Below the pieces are notes generated by a model. That model ran no database searches. It had not been told where the DNA came from and worked only from the letters and a program-made list of their open reading frames with translations. Below are positions 30,433-37,301 of a stretch of 37,301 nt of DNA, one piece after another. This DNA comes from Eggerthellaceae bacterium (GTDB lineage Bacteria > Actinomycetota > Coriobacteriia > Coriobacteriales > Eggerthellaceae): the NCBI GenBank assembly GCA_017440565.1, contig JAFSHA010000131.1, positions 1 to 37,301 of the forward strand, given 5' to 3'. Every line of letters begins with the position of its first letter. Position 1 is the stretch's first letter. Both the position numbers and the translations under genes were made by a program.

Positions 30433-30799
30433 GGGGGCGACTGGTTTCGACATGGTAAGTTTGATATGAGGAGCAGGCCGTGGTCTCCTCGCCACGATAA
30501 ACAGGGGTAAAGTCAATTTAATTGGCAAATCTTCTTTCCAGGGCCGTCAGATGGCCCTCGCCGCATAACATAAGCCGGCGCGCCAAACTTGGAAGGTCCC
30601 CGATCCAAGGGCGGTGTCATCTTAGGGGAATGCTCCCTTGCCACGTAGTCGGTATGGGCTAGGGAAAAGATCGAACCGGCTAGGGACGCTAACGTTGGTC
30701 GGCGAACCGCAGGTCCCGAAGCTTGATCGTCGACTAAGCTTGTAGAGCCTGATTGAGAATTTAGTATGGACCGGAGTTCGATTCTCCGCGCCTCCACCA
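30433..30799 (+). ncRNA. ssrA: Transfer-messenger RNA (tmRNA)
   Basis: The 5' end GGGGGCGACTGGTTTCGAC and the 3' end CGGAGTTCGATTCTCCGCGCCTCCACCA form the tRNA-like domain; GGGGGCG pairs with CGCCTCC and CCA is encoded (30797-30799). The tag frame ends GCC CTC GCC GCA TAA (stop 30566-30568), giving the usual ALAA end. AGTC at 30511-30514 is the likely pre-resume signal, so the tag would be NLIGKSSFQGRQMALAA (17 residues). It acts with SmpB to rescue stalled ribosomes. Confidence 0.96.
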
Positions 30800-30810
30800 G
30801 TCATTCGAAA

Positions 30811-30837
30811 GGCCGTCTGTTCTTCGGGCGGCCTTTT
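30811..30837 (+). terminator. tmRNA terminator
   Basis: GGCCGTCTG (30811-30819), loop TTCTT, CGGGCGGCC (30825-30833) with two wobble pairs, then TTTT. Confidence 0.9.
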
Positions 30838-30863
30838 CTGTTGCCAAAATGAGGGCGAGGTCT

Positions 30864-30888
30864 TGATACAATGTCAAGTTAGGACATT
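30864..30888 (+). promoter_or_regulatory. Extended -10 promoter and possible operator of the L,D-transpeptidase gene
   Basis: TGATACAAT (30864-30872) is an extended -10. Overlapping its end is the inverted repeat AATGTC-N7-GACATT (30870-30888), which covers the start site and might bind a repressor. Confidence 0.45.
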
Positions 30889-30941
30889 TCGGCGACGACC
30901 AATCGCCTTCACGCATACCGAACCCAACACGAAAGGCCACG

Positions 30942-32483
30942 ATGGCGAAACACGCAAAGCACGCGAAACCCGCTTCTGGAAAAGGCCAGACCCAGGCTAT
31001 TTCCGTTCCCGATATCAAGCCTGAGGACATGCAGGTCCCCGCGCCGACGCCCTTCAGCCTCGACAAGCAAATCAAGGAGGAACGCCGCAAGAAGCGGCGC
31101 GGCAAGATTGCCGTCGCTGCCGTGGTGCTTGTGCTTGCGGGCGCATATGTGGCGGGCTGCTTCGCGTTCACGCAGTATTTCTACCCCAACACCACGTTTG
31201 CCAATCATGACGTCTCTCTTAAGTCCAACGAGGAAGTGGCTGCGCTCATCGAGCAGATCGAGGCCGACTACGTGGTTAACGTCGTGGGCCATGGAGTTGA
31301 TTTCAGCATGAAGGGCACCGATGCGGGCGTTTCCATCGACGGGCCTGCGGTCGTGGCCTCCATTCACGATGCGGGCGAAGCGTGGAAGTGGCCCTATGAG
31401 CTTTTCCAGGAGCGCGACCTGACCGATTACCTCAAGGCGTCTATTTCCGGTACGCAGCTTTCCGATGCCCTGTCGGCCGAGGTCGCTGTCATCAACGAGA
31501 GCGCAACGCCGCCCGTCGACGCCACGGTTGGCTACGATTCTGCCAAGCAGGGTTACGTGGTGGTTCCGGAGGTCGCGGGCACGCAGCTTGAATGCGACGT
31601 GGTGGTCAACGAGGCCATCGCCGGGGCGGCGGTGTTCGCCCCGTCCATCGATCTTTCCGATGCCGTGCTGACGCCGGCGTCTGTCCTTCAGGATGATCCG
31701 ACGCTTCCCGAGGCAGCCGAAGCCGCCAACGCGCTTCTGACCGCCGATGTGTCGCTTAAGATGGGCGGCATCGAGGTTGCGCGGCTGGGGCATGACGCCA
31801 TATCCGCTTGGATAGAGTTTGACGAGGCGCTCGTTCCCGCCGTCAATGAGGAGAAGAAGGCTGCTTGGGTGCAGGCGCACATCGATGAGCTGACTACCAA
31901 GGGCGAGGCGCGCTCCTACAAGCGCGGCGAGAAGGAAATCGAGGTCGAAGGTGGCGACTACGGCTGGGACGTCGATGATGAGGCGTTCGCCCAGCTGGTT
32001 GAGACTGCGCTTGCCGAGGGGCAGTCGGGTGAGGCCGACGTGCCGCTTAAGCAGGAAGCCTTCATATGGCTGGGTGCCGGACAGCCCGACTGGGGCAGCC
32101 GCTACATCGACATCGACCTTTCCGAGCAGCATGCGTACATGTACGACGAATCGGGCGAGCTCGTGTGGGAAAGTGACGTGGTGAGCGGTTCGCCGCGCAC
32201 GCCCACTCCCACTGGCGTGTATTACATCAAGTCGAATAACGGTCCTGCCACACTTAAGGGAACCAACCTCGACGGAAGCAAGTACGAGTCGAAGGTAAGC
32301 TATTGGATGCCCTTCCGCAGCCATACGCACGGTCTGCACGATGCCGACTGGCAGTGGGCCTTCGGCGGGACGCGCTATCGCGATGGCGCGGGTAGCCACG
32401 GCTGCGTGAACCTGCCCGTGTCGAAGGCCAAGGAGCTTTCGAAGATCATCGAAGTGGGCGACCCGGTCGTCGTGCACTGGTAG
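30942..32483 (+). CDS. L,D-transpeptidase (YkuD) with N-terminal peptidoglycan-binding region
   Basis: A 513-residue membrane-anchored cell wall enzyme making 3-3 cross-links or attaching proteins to peptidoglycan. A basic cytoplasmic segment (1-54) precedes one membrane helix (about 55-78). The outer part contains a region like the PG-binding_4 domain pair (about 90-360). The YkuD catalytic domain follows (about 385-513): IDIDLSEQHAYMY, SGSPRTPTPTGVYYIK, SHTHGLHD and SHGCVNLP with nucleophile Cys488. The architecture matches Gram-positive L,D-transpeptidases of 450-500 residues. It is monocistronic. Confidence 0.93.
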   Translation: MAKHAKHAKPASGKGQTQAISVPDIKPEDMQVPAPTPFSLDKQIKEERRKKRRGKIAVAAVVLVLAGAYVAGCFAFTQYFYPNTTFANHDVSLKSNEEVAALIEQIEADYVVNVVGHGVDFSMKGTDAGVSIDGPAVVASIHDAGEAWKWPYELFQERDLTDYLKASISGTQLSDALSAEVAVINESATPPVDATVGYDSAKQGYVVVPEVAGTQLECDVVVNEAIAGAAVFAPSIDLSDAVLTPASVLQDDPTLPEAAEAANALLTADVSLKMGGIEVARLGHDAISAWIEFDEALVPAVNEEKKAAWVQAHIDELTTKGEARSYKRGEKEIEVEGGDYGWDVDDEAFAQLVETALAEGQSGEADVPLKQEAFIWLGAGQPDWGSRYIDIDLSEQHAYMYDESGELVWESDVVSGSPRTPTPTGVYYIKSNNGPATLKGTNLDGSKYESKVSYWMPFRSHTHGLHDADWQWAFGGTRYRDGAGSHGCVNLPVSKAKELSKIIEVGDPVVVHW

Positions 32484-32512
32484 GTCAGCAGAGCGTCAAG
32501 TCCCCGATGGTC

Positions 32513-32543
32513 GCCGCACGGAACCCCCGCCCACCCGTGCGGC
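32513..32543. terminator. Hairpin between convergent genes
   Basis: Perfect 9-bp stem GCCGCACGG (32513-32521) / CCGTGCGGC (32535-32543), 13-base loop. It lies between two convergent stops. It has no good T-run on either strand, so it is a weak terminator candidate. Confidence 0.5.
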
Positions 32544-32565
32544 TGTTGGGAGCGAATTGGTTTTC

Positions 32566-33051
32566 CTACACGGTCAGATCGGCGTATTCGAAGGGAACCA
32601 CGCCCGCAAGGTCGTCGGGGGCCATCTCGATTTGGCAGCCTATTTTTCCGCCCGAGAACATGATGCTGTCGAACAGCTGCGCCGTCTCGTCCATGCGCGT
32701 GACGAAAAGCTTCTTCATGCCGATGGGCGAGCACCCGCCGTGCACGTAGCCGGTAAGCGGCAAAAGCTCCTTCGACTTGATCATCTGCACGGCTTTCTCG
32801 CCGACGGCACCTGCGGCTTTCTTCAGGTCGAGCTCTTCGGCCACGGGAATCATGAACACGTAGTGCTCACCCGATTTCCCCTGTGTGACCAAGGTTTTGA
32901 AGACGCGTTCGCGCTCGAGGCCTAGAAGGTCAGCCACCTCTATGCCGGAAAGCGCGTGTTCGCAGGGGAAGACGCGGTAATCGTAGTCGATGTGCGCTGC
33001 GTCAAGTGCGCGCATGCCGTTTGTCTTGTTCTCTTTCGGCGCCTTCGCCAT
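32566..33051 (-). CDS. ybaK: YbaK/EbsC-type aminoacyl-tRNA deacylase
   Basis: A 161-residue protein of the YbaK/EbsC group, which hydrolyses mischarged Cys-tRNA(Pro) and related species. Recognised from NGMRALDAAHIDYDYRVF, VFKTLVTQG, the conserved KKAAGA segment with its Lys, TGYVHGGCSPIG and the end IMFSGGKIGCQIEM. ATG 33051 has GGGAGG just upstream; a longer open frame exists but is not conserved. It is divergent from murI with 94 bp between the starts. Confidence 0.92.
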   Translation of the reverse strand: MAKAPKENKTNGMRALDAAHIDYDYRVFPCEHALSGIEVADLLGLERERVFKTLVTQGKSGEHYVFMIPVAEELDLKKAAGAVGEKAVQMIKSKELLPLTGYVHGGCSPIGMKKLFVTRMDETAQLFDSIMFSGGKIGCQIEMAPDDLAGVVPFEYADLTV

Positions 33052-33132
33052 GCTTGCCTCCCCATTGTCGTGCGGCGCTTGTCCGTGCGGTTGCGAACTT
33101 GTGGTGTTGTCGTAGCGTGCATCGAGGTGCGG

Positions 33133-33138
33133 TATACT
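33133..33138 (+). promoter_or_regulatory. -10 element of a probable leaderless murI transcript
   Basis: TATACT, seven bases, then ATG 33146. No ribosome site is visible. Confidence 0.65.
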
Positions 33139-33145
33139 CACGAAC

Positions 33146-34039
33146 ATGGATATTCTCACGCAAGATAGCACCCAGTTCAACGATGCGCCCATTGGCGTGT
33201 TCGATTCCGGCTTTGGCGGGCTTACCGTGGCGCGCGAGATTATGCGCGCCCTGCCTCGGGAGAGCATCGTCTACGTCGGTGACACCAAGCGCTGCCCGTA
33301 CGGCCCGCGCGATTTGGCCGAGGTAAACGGCTTCGTACGTCAGATTGGCTCATGGCTGGTGGAGCGCGGCGTGAAGATGGTGGTTATCGCGTGCAATACC
33401 GCCACGGCTGCCGGTCTTGCCGACGCGCAGCGCGTTTTGCCCGTGCCGGTTATCGGCGTGGTCGAACCAGGCGCGCGGGCTGCGGCCATGGTCACGCGCA
33501 ACCGCAAGGTGGGCGTCATCGCCACGAAGGGCACGGTGGAGTCGAACGCCTATTCCCAGGCCATTCGCCGCATTGACGCGGGCATCACGGTGTTCTCGAC
33601 TGCCACGCCGCGTTTCGTCGAGATTGCCGAGCTGGGCATTCGCATGGACGAGGGGCCTATCGAAGGCTTCTGGTCGGAGATGTCGAAGGTCTACATTCGC
33701 CCTGAGTTCGAGGAAATCGCGCGCGATTACCTGGAGCCGCTGCGGCGCTGCGGTGTGGATACGCTGGTTTTGGGTTGCACGCACTTCCCCCTGCTCAAAG
33801 CTCTCATCGGCGGTGTGGTGGGACGTGAGGTGACGCTCATCTCGTCGGCGCAGGAGGTGGCACGCGACGTTACCGAGATCCTCGGACGTCGTGGGGCTCT
33901 TGCATCCGAGGATGCGACGGTGCGCCACGAGTTCTTCACGACGGGGGCCGATGTGGAGGAATTCCGCGCCTTTGGCAGCCGCGTGCTCAGCATGGACATG
34001 GAACGTGTGGCGCATCTGGATTTACCCGAGCTCGTGTGA
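33146..34039 (+). CDS. murI: Glutamate racemase
   Basis: A 297-residue enzyme making D-glutamate for peptidoglycan. The two catalytic cysteines are in VIACNTATA (Cys83) and VLGCTHFPLL (Cys211). The N-terminal IGVFDSGFGGLTVAREI and GDTKRCPYGPR are classical. The ATG is probably leaderless. The rdgB gene follows after 24 bases with its own RBS, so the two form an operon. Confidence 0.97.
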   Translation: MDILTQDSTQFNDAPIGVFDSGFGGLTVAREIMRALPRESIVYVGDTKRCPYGPRDLAEVNGFVRQIGSWLVERGVKMVVIACNTATAAGLADAQRVLPVPVIGVVEPGARAAAMVTRNRKVGVIATKGTVESNAYSQAIRRIDAGITVFSTATPRFVEIAELGIRMDEGPIEGFWSEMSKVYIRPEFEEIARDYLEPLRRCGVDTLVLGCTHFPLLKALIGGVVGREVTLISSAQEVARDVTEILGRRGALASEDATVRHEFFTTGADVEEFRAFGSRVLSMDMERVAHLDLPELV

Positions 34040-34063
34040 CGGGCTTTTCGCAAGGAGGAACGC

Positions 34064-34657
34064 ATGAAGACGGTTGTCATCGCGACGAACAACGCGCACA
34101 AGGTTGCCGAGATTCGCACGGCGCTAAACTTCGAAGGCTGGGAGTTCAAGACGCTGCGCGACTTGGGCATCGAGTCGAATCCCGAGGAGGACGCGGATTC
34201 TTTTCTGGGGAATGCCTTCATCAAGGCGCGTGCCGCGCATGAGGCAAGCGGCGGCTTGGCTGCATTGGCGGATGATTCGGGTCTTGAGGTTGATGCGTTG
34301 GGCGGGGCGCCGGGCGTGTACTCCTCGCGTTACGCGGGCGAGGACGGCAACGATGAGGCCAACAACGCGAAGCTGCTTGTGGAAATGGCTGACGTGCCCG
34401 AGGCTCGGCGCACGGCGCGTTTTGTGAGCGTGATTGCATTCGTTGACGAGGACGGCACCGAGACGTTTGCCCGCGGCACCATCGAGGGTCGCGTCGGGTA
34501 TGAGGAGCGGGGGAGCGAGGGTTTCGGTTACGACCCGCTGTTCCTTCCCGATGAGTACGAGGGCAAGCTTACCTTGGCCGAGGTGAGCCAAGATGCCAAG
34601 AACGCCATCTCGCATCGCGGAAACGCCCTGCGTGCCCTGAAGGCGCTTCTGGGGTAG
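34064..34657 (+). CDS. rdgB: RdgB/Ham1 non-canonical purine NTP pyrophosphatase
   Basis: A 197-residue house-cleaning enzyme hydrolysing dITP and XTP to monophosphates. The substrate-binding start TNNAHKVAEI (about 8-17), DSFLGNAFIKA, ADDSGLEVDALGGAPGVYSSRYAG, GFGYDPLF and SHRGNAL are all present. AAGGAGG lies before the ATG. murI-rdgB pairing is common in bacteria. Confidence 0.97.
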   Translation: MKTVVIATNNAHKVAEIRTALNFEGWEFKTLRDLGIESNPEEDADSFLGNAFIKARAAHEASGGLAALADDSGLEVDALGGAPGVYSSRYAGEDGNDEANNAKLLVEMADVPEARRTARFVSVIAFVDEDGTETFARGTIEGRVGYEERGSEGFGYDPLFLPDEYEGKLTLAEVSQDAKNAISHRGNALRALKALLG

Positions 34658-34694
34658 GGGCTGACCTGCTTTTGCCGCGGGCGCGTCCCGCGCG

Positions 34695-34735
34695 CTGGCC
34701 GCGCGTTTTCGCCACGCGAAACCTTTCGCGGCCAG
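34695..34735. repeat. Cruciform-like inverted repeat between rdgB and tRNA-Arg
   Basis: Outer arms CTGGCCGCG (34695-34703) and CGCGGCCAG (34727-34735) and an inner TTTCGC-CAC-GCGAAA (34707-34721). It may end the rdgB transcript, but there is no T-run. Confidence 0.75.
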
Positions 34736-34751
34736 TCGGCTTGAGCTGGGA

Positions 34752-34757
34752 TATAAT
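34752..34757 (+). promoter_or_regulatory. -10 element for tRNA-Arg
   Basis: Consensus TATAAT 53 bases before the mature tRNA 5' end. The -35 is poor. Confidence 0.55.
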
Positions 34758-34810
34758 GGGCAAGCTGCGTTTGCGCGTTGCGAGTTGCCGGCGCGGGCAG
34801 CATGCATAAC

Positions 34811-34886
<76 letters not shown>

Positions 34887-34895
34887 CAAAACATC

Positions 34896-34922
34896 ACGGG
34901 CCGGAGATTCTCCGGCCCGTTT
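34896..34922 (+). terminator. tRNA-Arg terminator
   Basis: Perfect 10-bp stem ACGGGCCGGA (34896-34905) / TCCGGCCCGT (34911-34920), 5-base loop, followed by TT. Confidence 0.85.
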
Positions 34923-34939
34923 GGCTTCCGCATGGGATA

Positions 34940-34978
34940 CGAAGTGGGACACAGAGCCGGGATCCGTGTCCCACTTCG
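34940..34978. repeat. GTGGGACAC-type palindrome, copy 1
   Basis: CGAAGTGGGACAC (34940-34952) and GTGTCCCACTTCG (34966-34978), a perfect 13-bp stem; the loop contains GAGCCGGGATCC. It is the first member of a family with copies at 35003 and 37136. Confidence 0.9.
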
Positions 34979-35002
34979 AACGATCTTGCGGGGCAGATAA
35001 TG

Positions 35003-35040
35003 AAAATGGGACACAGGCCCGGGGTCTGTGTCCCATTTTT
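35003..35040. repeat. GTGGGACAC-type palindrome, copy 2, also a terminator
   Basis: AAAATGGGACACAG (35003-35016) and CTGTGTCCCATTTT (35026-35039), a perfect 14-bp stem with A and T runs on both sides. It is well placed to end the purine permease transcript on the minus strand. Confidence 0.9.
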
Positions 35041-35063
35041 CGCGACGAGCGCGTGCTTGGTTC

Positions 35064-36377
35064 CTACAGGAAGATGAACATCGCGAGGAACGCAACGATG
35101 GCAACCCACATGAGGGGCTTGATGTCCTTGGCGCGGCCCATGGCGATCATGATGATGCCGTAGGAGATGAAGCCAAGGCCGATGCCGTTGGTGATGGAAT
35201 ACGTGAACGGGATTCCGATGATGGTGATGAACGCCGGGAACGCGATTTCGGGCTTGTTCCACTCGATCTCGCCGATGTCGGTCATCATGAGGTAGCCCAC
35301 GACAACCAGGGCACCGCACGTAGCGGCACTCGAAACCATGCCGAACAGCGGCGCCAGGAAGGCGCACAGCAGGAACAGCACGGCAATGACCAGGTTCGAA
35401 AGACCCGTGCGCGCGCCAGCGGCTGCGCCCGAGGTGGACTCGACGTAGCTCGTGATGGAGCTGGCGCCGAAGAAGCCGCCTACGGCAGCTGCGATGGAGT
35501 CAACCACCAGGATGGGCTGGATGTCCTCAACGTTGTCGTCCTCGTCGATGAAGTCAGCCTGCTGGGCCACGGCGGTAACCGTGCCCATGGTGTCGAAGAA
35601 GTCGCTCATGAGCAGGCTGAATGCCAGCGGAATGACGAGCGGCATGGTGATGGCCTCGATGAGGGCCATGCCGCCGCCCTCGATGGGCTGGAGCGGTGCG
35701 GCGAAGGCCGAGAAGTCAAGGCCGAAGGACCATTCGGTGGGGATGACGGTCACGCCAACCGGGATGCCGGCGAGCACGGCGACGATGATGGAGATGAACA
35801 GAGCGCCTCGGATTTTCATGACCTGAAGCACGATAGCCACGAGCAAGGAGAGCATGGCGATAGCGCACGTGGGGGAGGCGAGATCGCCCATGGCGATGTA
35901 GGTCGACTCGTCGGTGACGATGATGCCCGCGCCCTTAAGGCCGATGAACGCGATGAACAAGCCGATGCCCATGCCGATGGCGCGGCGCAGGCCGGCGGGA
36001 ATGGCATCCATGATGGCCTTGCGCAAACCCAAAAGCACGAGGATCAGGATGACAACGCCCTCGATGAACACGATGGACATGGAGATACGCCAGTCCAGAC
36101 CGTACGCGCCGCAGAACGAGAACGCGACTACGGCGTTGATGCCCATGCCCGATGCCAGGGCGATGGGTCGATTCGCTACCAAACCCATGATGGCGCACAT
36201 GATGGCAGCACCGAGGCAGGTCGCGGTCAGGCCCGCGGAAAACGGGATGCCCGCCGCCGACAGGATGCCGGGGTTGACGGCCACGATGTAGGCCATCGCC
36301 AGGAACGTGGTAAGGCCGCCGAGGATTTCCCCGGAAACGGTCGAGCCGCGTTCGCTGATCTTGAAGAACTTGTCCAC
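35064..36377 (-). CDS. NCS2-family purine permease (AzgA/PbuG-like)
   Basis: A 437-residue, 12-14-segment membrane transporter for adenine, guanine or hypoxanthine. The start EILGGLTTFLAMAYIVAVNPGIL, GMGINAVVAF, the DFFDTMGTVTAVA signature (about 256-268) and STSGAAAGARTGLSNLV (about 312-328) are characteristic of the AzgA subgroup. GTG 36377 has AAGGAGG ten bases upstream. It is divergent from hpt, whose product uses the imported bases. No purine riboswitch core was found in the 205-bp shared region. Confidence 0.94.
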   Translation of the reverse strand: MDKFFKISERGSTVSGEILGGLTTFLAMAYIVAVNPGILSAAGIPFSAGLTATCLGAAIMCAIMGLVANRPIALASGMGINAVVAFSFCGAYGLDWRISMSIVFIEGVVILILVLLGLRKAIMDAIPAGLRRAIGMGIGLFIAFIGLKGAGIIVTDESTYIAMGDLASPTCAIAMLSLLVAIVLQVMKIRGALFISIIVAVLAGIPVGVTVIPTEWSFGLDFSAFAAPLQPIEGGGMALIEAITMPLVIPLAFSLLMSDFFDTMGTVTAVAQQADFIDEDDNVEDIQPILVVDSIAAAVGGFFGASSITSYVESTSGAAAGARTGLSNLVIAVLFLLCAFLAPLFGMVSSAATCGALVVVGYLMMTDIGEIEWNKPEIAFPAFITIIGIPFTYSITNGIGLGFISYGIIMIAMGRAKDIKPLMWVAIVAFLAMFIFL

Positions 36378-36504
36378 TGCTTACAACCCTCCTTCACAAA
36401 GGCAACAAAACGTGTTCACTTTACTACAGAAAAGAGGCCTTTGCTGACGGGATCGCGCTTTTTGGAACGACGAAAGGGTCTGGGTGCTCGCGCCGCAAGA
36501 GTGA

Positions 36505-36510
36505 TAAACT
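36505..36510 (+). promoter_or_regulatory. Possible extended -10 of hpt
   Basis: TAAACT preceded by TGA gives an extended -10 (TGATAAACT, 36502-36510), about 70 bases before hpt. Nothing else was identified in 36378-36582. Confidence 0.4.
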
Positions 36511-36582
36511 TTCGAAAGCTGGGAATCGGGGCGTTTCGCGCCCGACAGCCATCTTGTTAACACGGAAATCGGAGGGTCCCAA

Positions 36583-37131
36583 GTGCACGAGGACGTATCG
36601 AAAATCATCTATTCGGAAGATGAGATCCAAGCCAAGATTCGAGAGCTCGGCCAAGCGCTGACGCGCGACTACGCTGACGCGGCTCGAAACGAGGGCCTCG
36701 TCCTCATCTGCGTATTGCGCGGGGCGGCTACCTTCATGGCCGATCTGGCGCGTGCTATCGAGCTGCCGCTCGAGATGGACTACATGGCCGTTTCCTCTTA
36801 CGGCAACTCCACGAAGAGTTCGGGCAGGGTGCGCATTCTGAAGGACCTCTCCTCGGATATCGAGGGCAAGCACGTCGTCATCGCGGAGGACATCCTCGAT
36901 TCGGGCCTTACGCTCATGCGTCTCATGGAGGAGCTGCAGTGCCGTAGGCCGGCTTCGCTTGAGGTATGCACGCTTCTGCGCAAGGATCGCGAGGGCCAGG
37001 CTCCCATCAAATGCCGCTACACCGGCTTCGAGGTACCTGACGAGTTCATCGTCGGCTACGGCCTTGACTACGCCGAGCGTTATCGCAACCTTCCCTACAT
37101 CGGCGTCCTGAAACCGGAAGTCTACTCGTAG
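36583..37131 (+). CDS. hpt: Hypoxanthine phosphoribosyltransferase
   Basis: A 182-residue purine-salvage enzyme making IMP or GMP from the base and PRPP. The PRPP-binding loop VVIAEDILDSGLTL lies near 98-111. The N-terminal VLICVLRGAATFMADLARAI (about 40-59) and the flexible-loop SSYGNSTKSSG are typical. The C-terminal DEFIVGYGLDYAERYRNLPYIGVL is a strong family match. The GTG start follows GGAGGG by six bases. Its neighbour, the purine permease, forms a salvage pair with it. Confidence 0.96.
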   Translation: MHEDVSKIIYSEDEIQAKIRELGQALTRDYADAARNEGLVLICVLRGAATFMADLARAIELPLEMDYMAVSSYGNSTKSSGRVRILKDLSSDIEGKHVVIAEDILDSGLTLMRLMEELQCRRPASLEVCTLLRKDREGQAPIKCRYTGFEVPDEFIVGYGLDYAERYRNLPYIGVLKPEVYS

Positions 37132-37135
37132 GAAA

Positions 37136-37197
37136 GTGGGGTGGGAGCCGGGTTCTCTGTCTCACTGGGACACCGAGCCCGGCTCCCTGTCGCATTT
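37136..37197. repeat. GTGGGACAC-type palindromes, copies 3 and 4, diverged
   Basis: Two adjacent diverged units: one starts GTGGGAGCCGGG and ends CTGTCTCAC; the other runs TGGGACACCGAGCCCGG to CCCTGTCGCA and then TTTTT. GGGAGCCGGG (37143-37152) also pairs perfectly with CCCGGCTCCC (37178-37187), so the pair folds as one long hairpin that probably ends hpt. Confidence 0.8.
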
Positions 37198-37213
37198 TTG
37201 TCGGAAGGTTTTC

Positions 37214-37244
37214 TGGAGCGGGTGACGGGAATCCCGCGTAGCTC
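37214..37244 (-). pseudogene. Scar of a tRNA-Gly 3' end
   Basis: On the minus strand the sequence GAGCTACGCGGGATTCCC followed by GTCACCCGCTCCA matches the T-arm, acceptor and CCA of a tRNA-Gly. It lacks four bases of the T-loop (GGGATTCCC for GGGTTCGATTCCC). No anticodon or D-arm lies beyond it. It may be a remnant of a deleted gene or of an attachment site. The final 57 bases of the window show nothing identifiable. Confidence 0.6.
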
Positions 37245-37301
37245 TTTGCGCAACGCTCGACCCCTTGGCGCAAGCGCCTGCGGGCGAAAGCCTAAAAACG
37301 C

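Noticed and set aside
35028-36560. A 510-codon plus-strand frame opposite the purine permease
   Set aside because: Its composition (Asp/Gly/His/Arg) is typical of the complement of membrane-protein codons. The minus strand has a clear NCS2 permease with RBS.
36378-36582. Purine riboswitch upstream of the permease or hpt
   Set aside because: No three-helix arrangement with the conserved junction was found on either strand.

Overview
The window is a GC-rich, almost fully coding chromosomal segment with mostly single-copy housekeeping genes. Gene content and order suggest a Gram-positive gut-type actinobacterium of the class Coriobacteriia (Eggerthellaceae-like). The clues are ThyX instead of ThyA, an archaeal-looking type IA topoisomerase, a tmk-holB-yaaT (PSP1) block, SmpB/tmRNA neighbours, TAATG/ATGA-coupled genes, leaderless promoters, and GTGGGACACAG-type palindromes. 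This placement is inference; no rRNA or marker search was possible.

Layout. 1-2350: a D-methionine/methionine ABC importer (metN 3' end, metI, metQ). The MetQ lipoprotein is circularly permuted and MetN has no NIL domain. 2391-4168: a THEP1-like NTPase whose promoter sits between perfect 25-bp inverted repeats, then thyX. 4303-8568: a YqhQ/DUF1385 membrane protein, a degenerate 34-bp tandem repeat, a structured leader and the type IA topoisomerase. 8599-11456: divergent fused class I fumarase and malic enzyme (C4-acid metabolism). 11489-19913: tmk, holB, yaaT, pncB, a DegV protein, an NAD-binding protein with a His/Asp/Cys tail, a PflX-like radical SAM protein and a YfcE-like phosphoesterase, many translationally coupled.

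20117-22447: a two-gene DNA-repair-type operon (radical SAM protein with helix-hairpin-helix plus DUF4130 partner) behind a strong promoter overlapped by two LexA-like boxes. The radical SAM protein ends in a consensus beta-clamp motif. 22568-23692: a candidate minus-strand small RNA and a YjdF-like membrane protein. 23904-26091: an EamA transporter, tRNA-Thr, a broken AEC transporter remnant and pyrE. 26288-28386: a lipoprotein nuclease, a 99-aa orphan and an M42 peptidase. 28502-30837: smpB, an acidic repeat protein, a small membrane protein and tmRNA. 30942-34657: an L,D-transpeptidase, ybaK, murI and rdgB. 34811-37301: tRNA-Arg, a purine permease, hpt, dispersed palindromes and a scar of a tRNA-Gly 3' end.

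Most promising for novelty: the permuted MetQ with its NIL-less MetN; the SOS-type control and clamp motif of the radical SAM repair operon; the possible invertible promoter before the NTPase; the candidate small RNA at 22568-22773; and the shared Cys/Asp metal-binding motif in two otherwise unrelated proteins.
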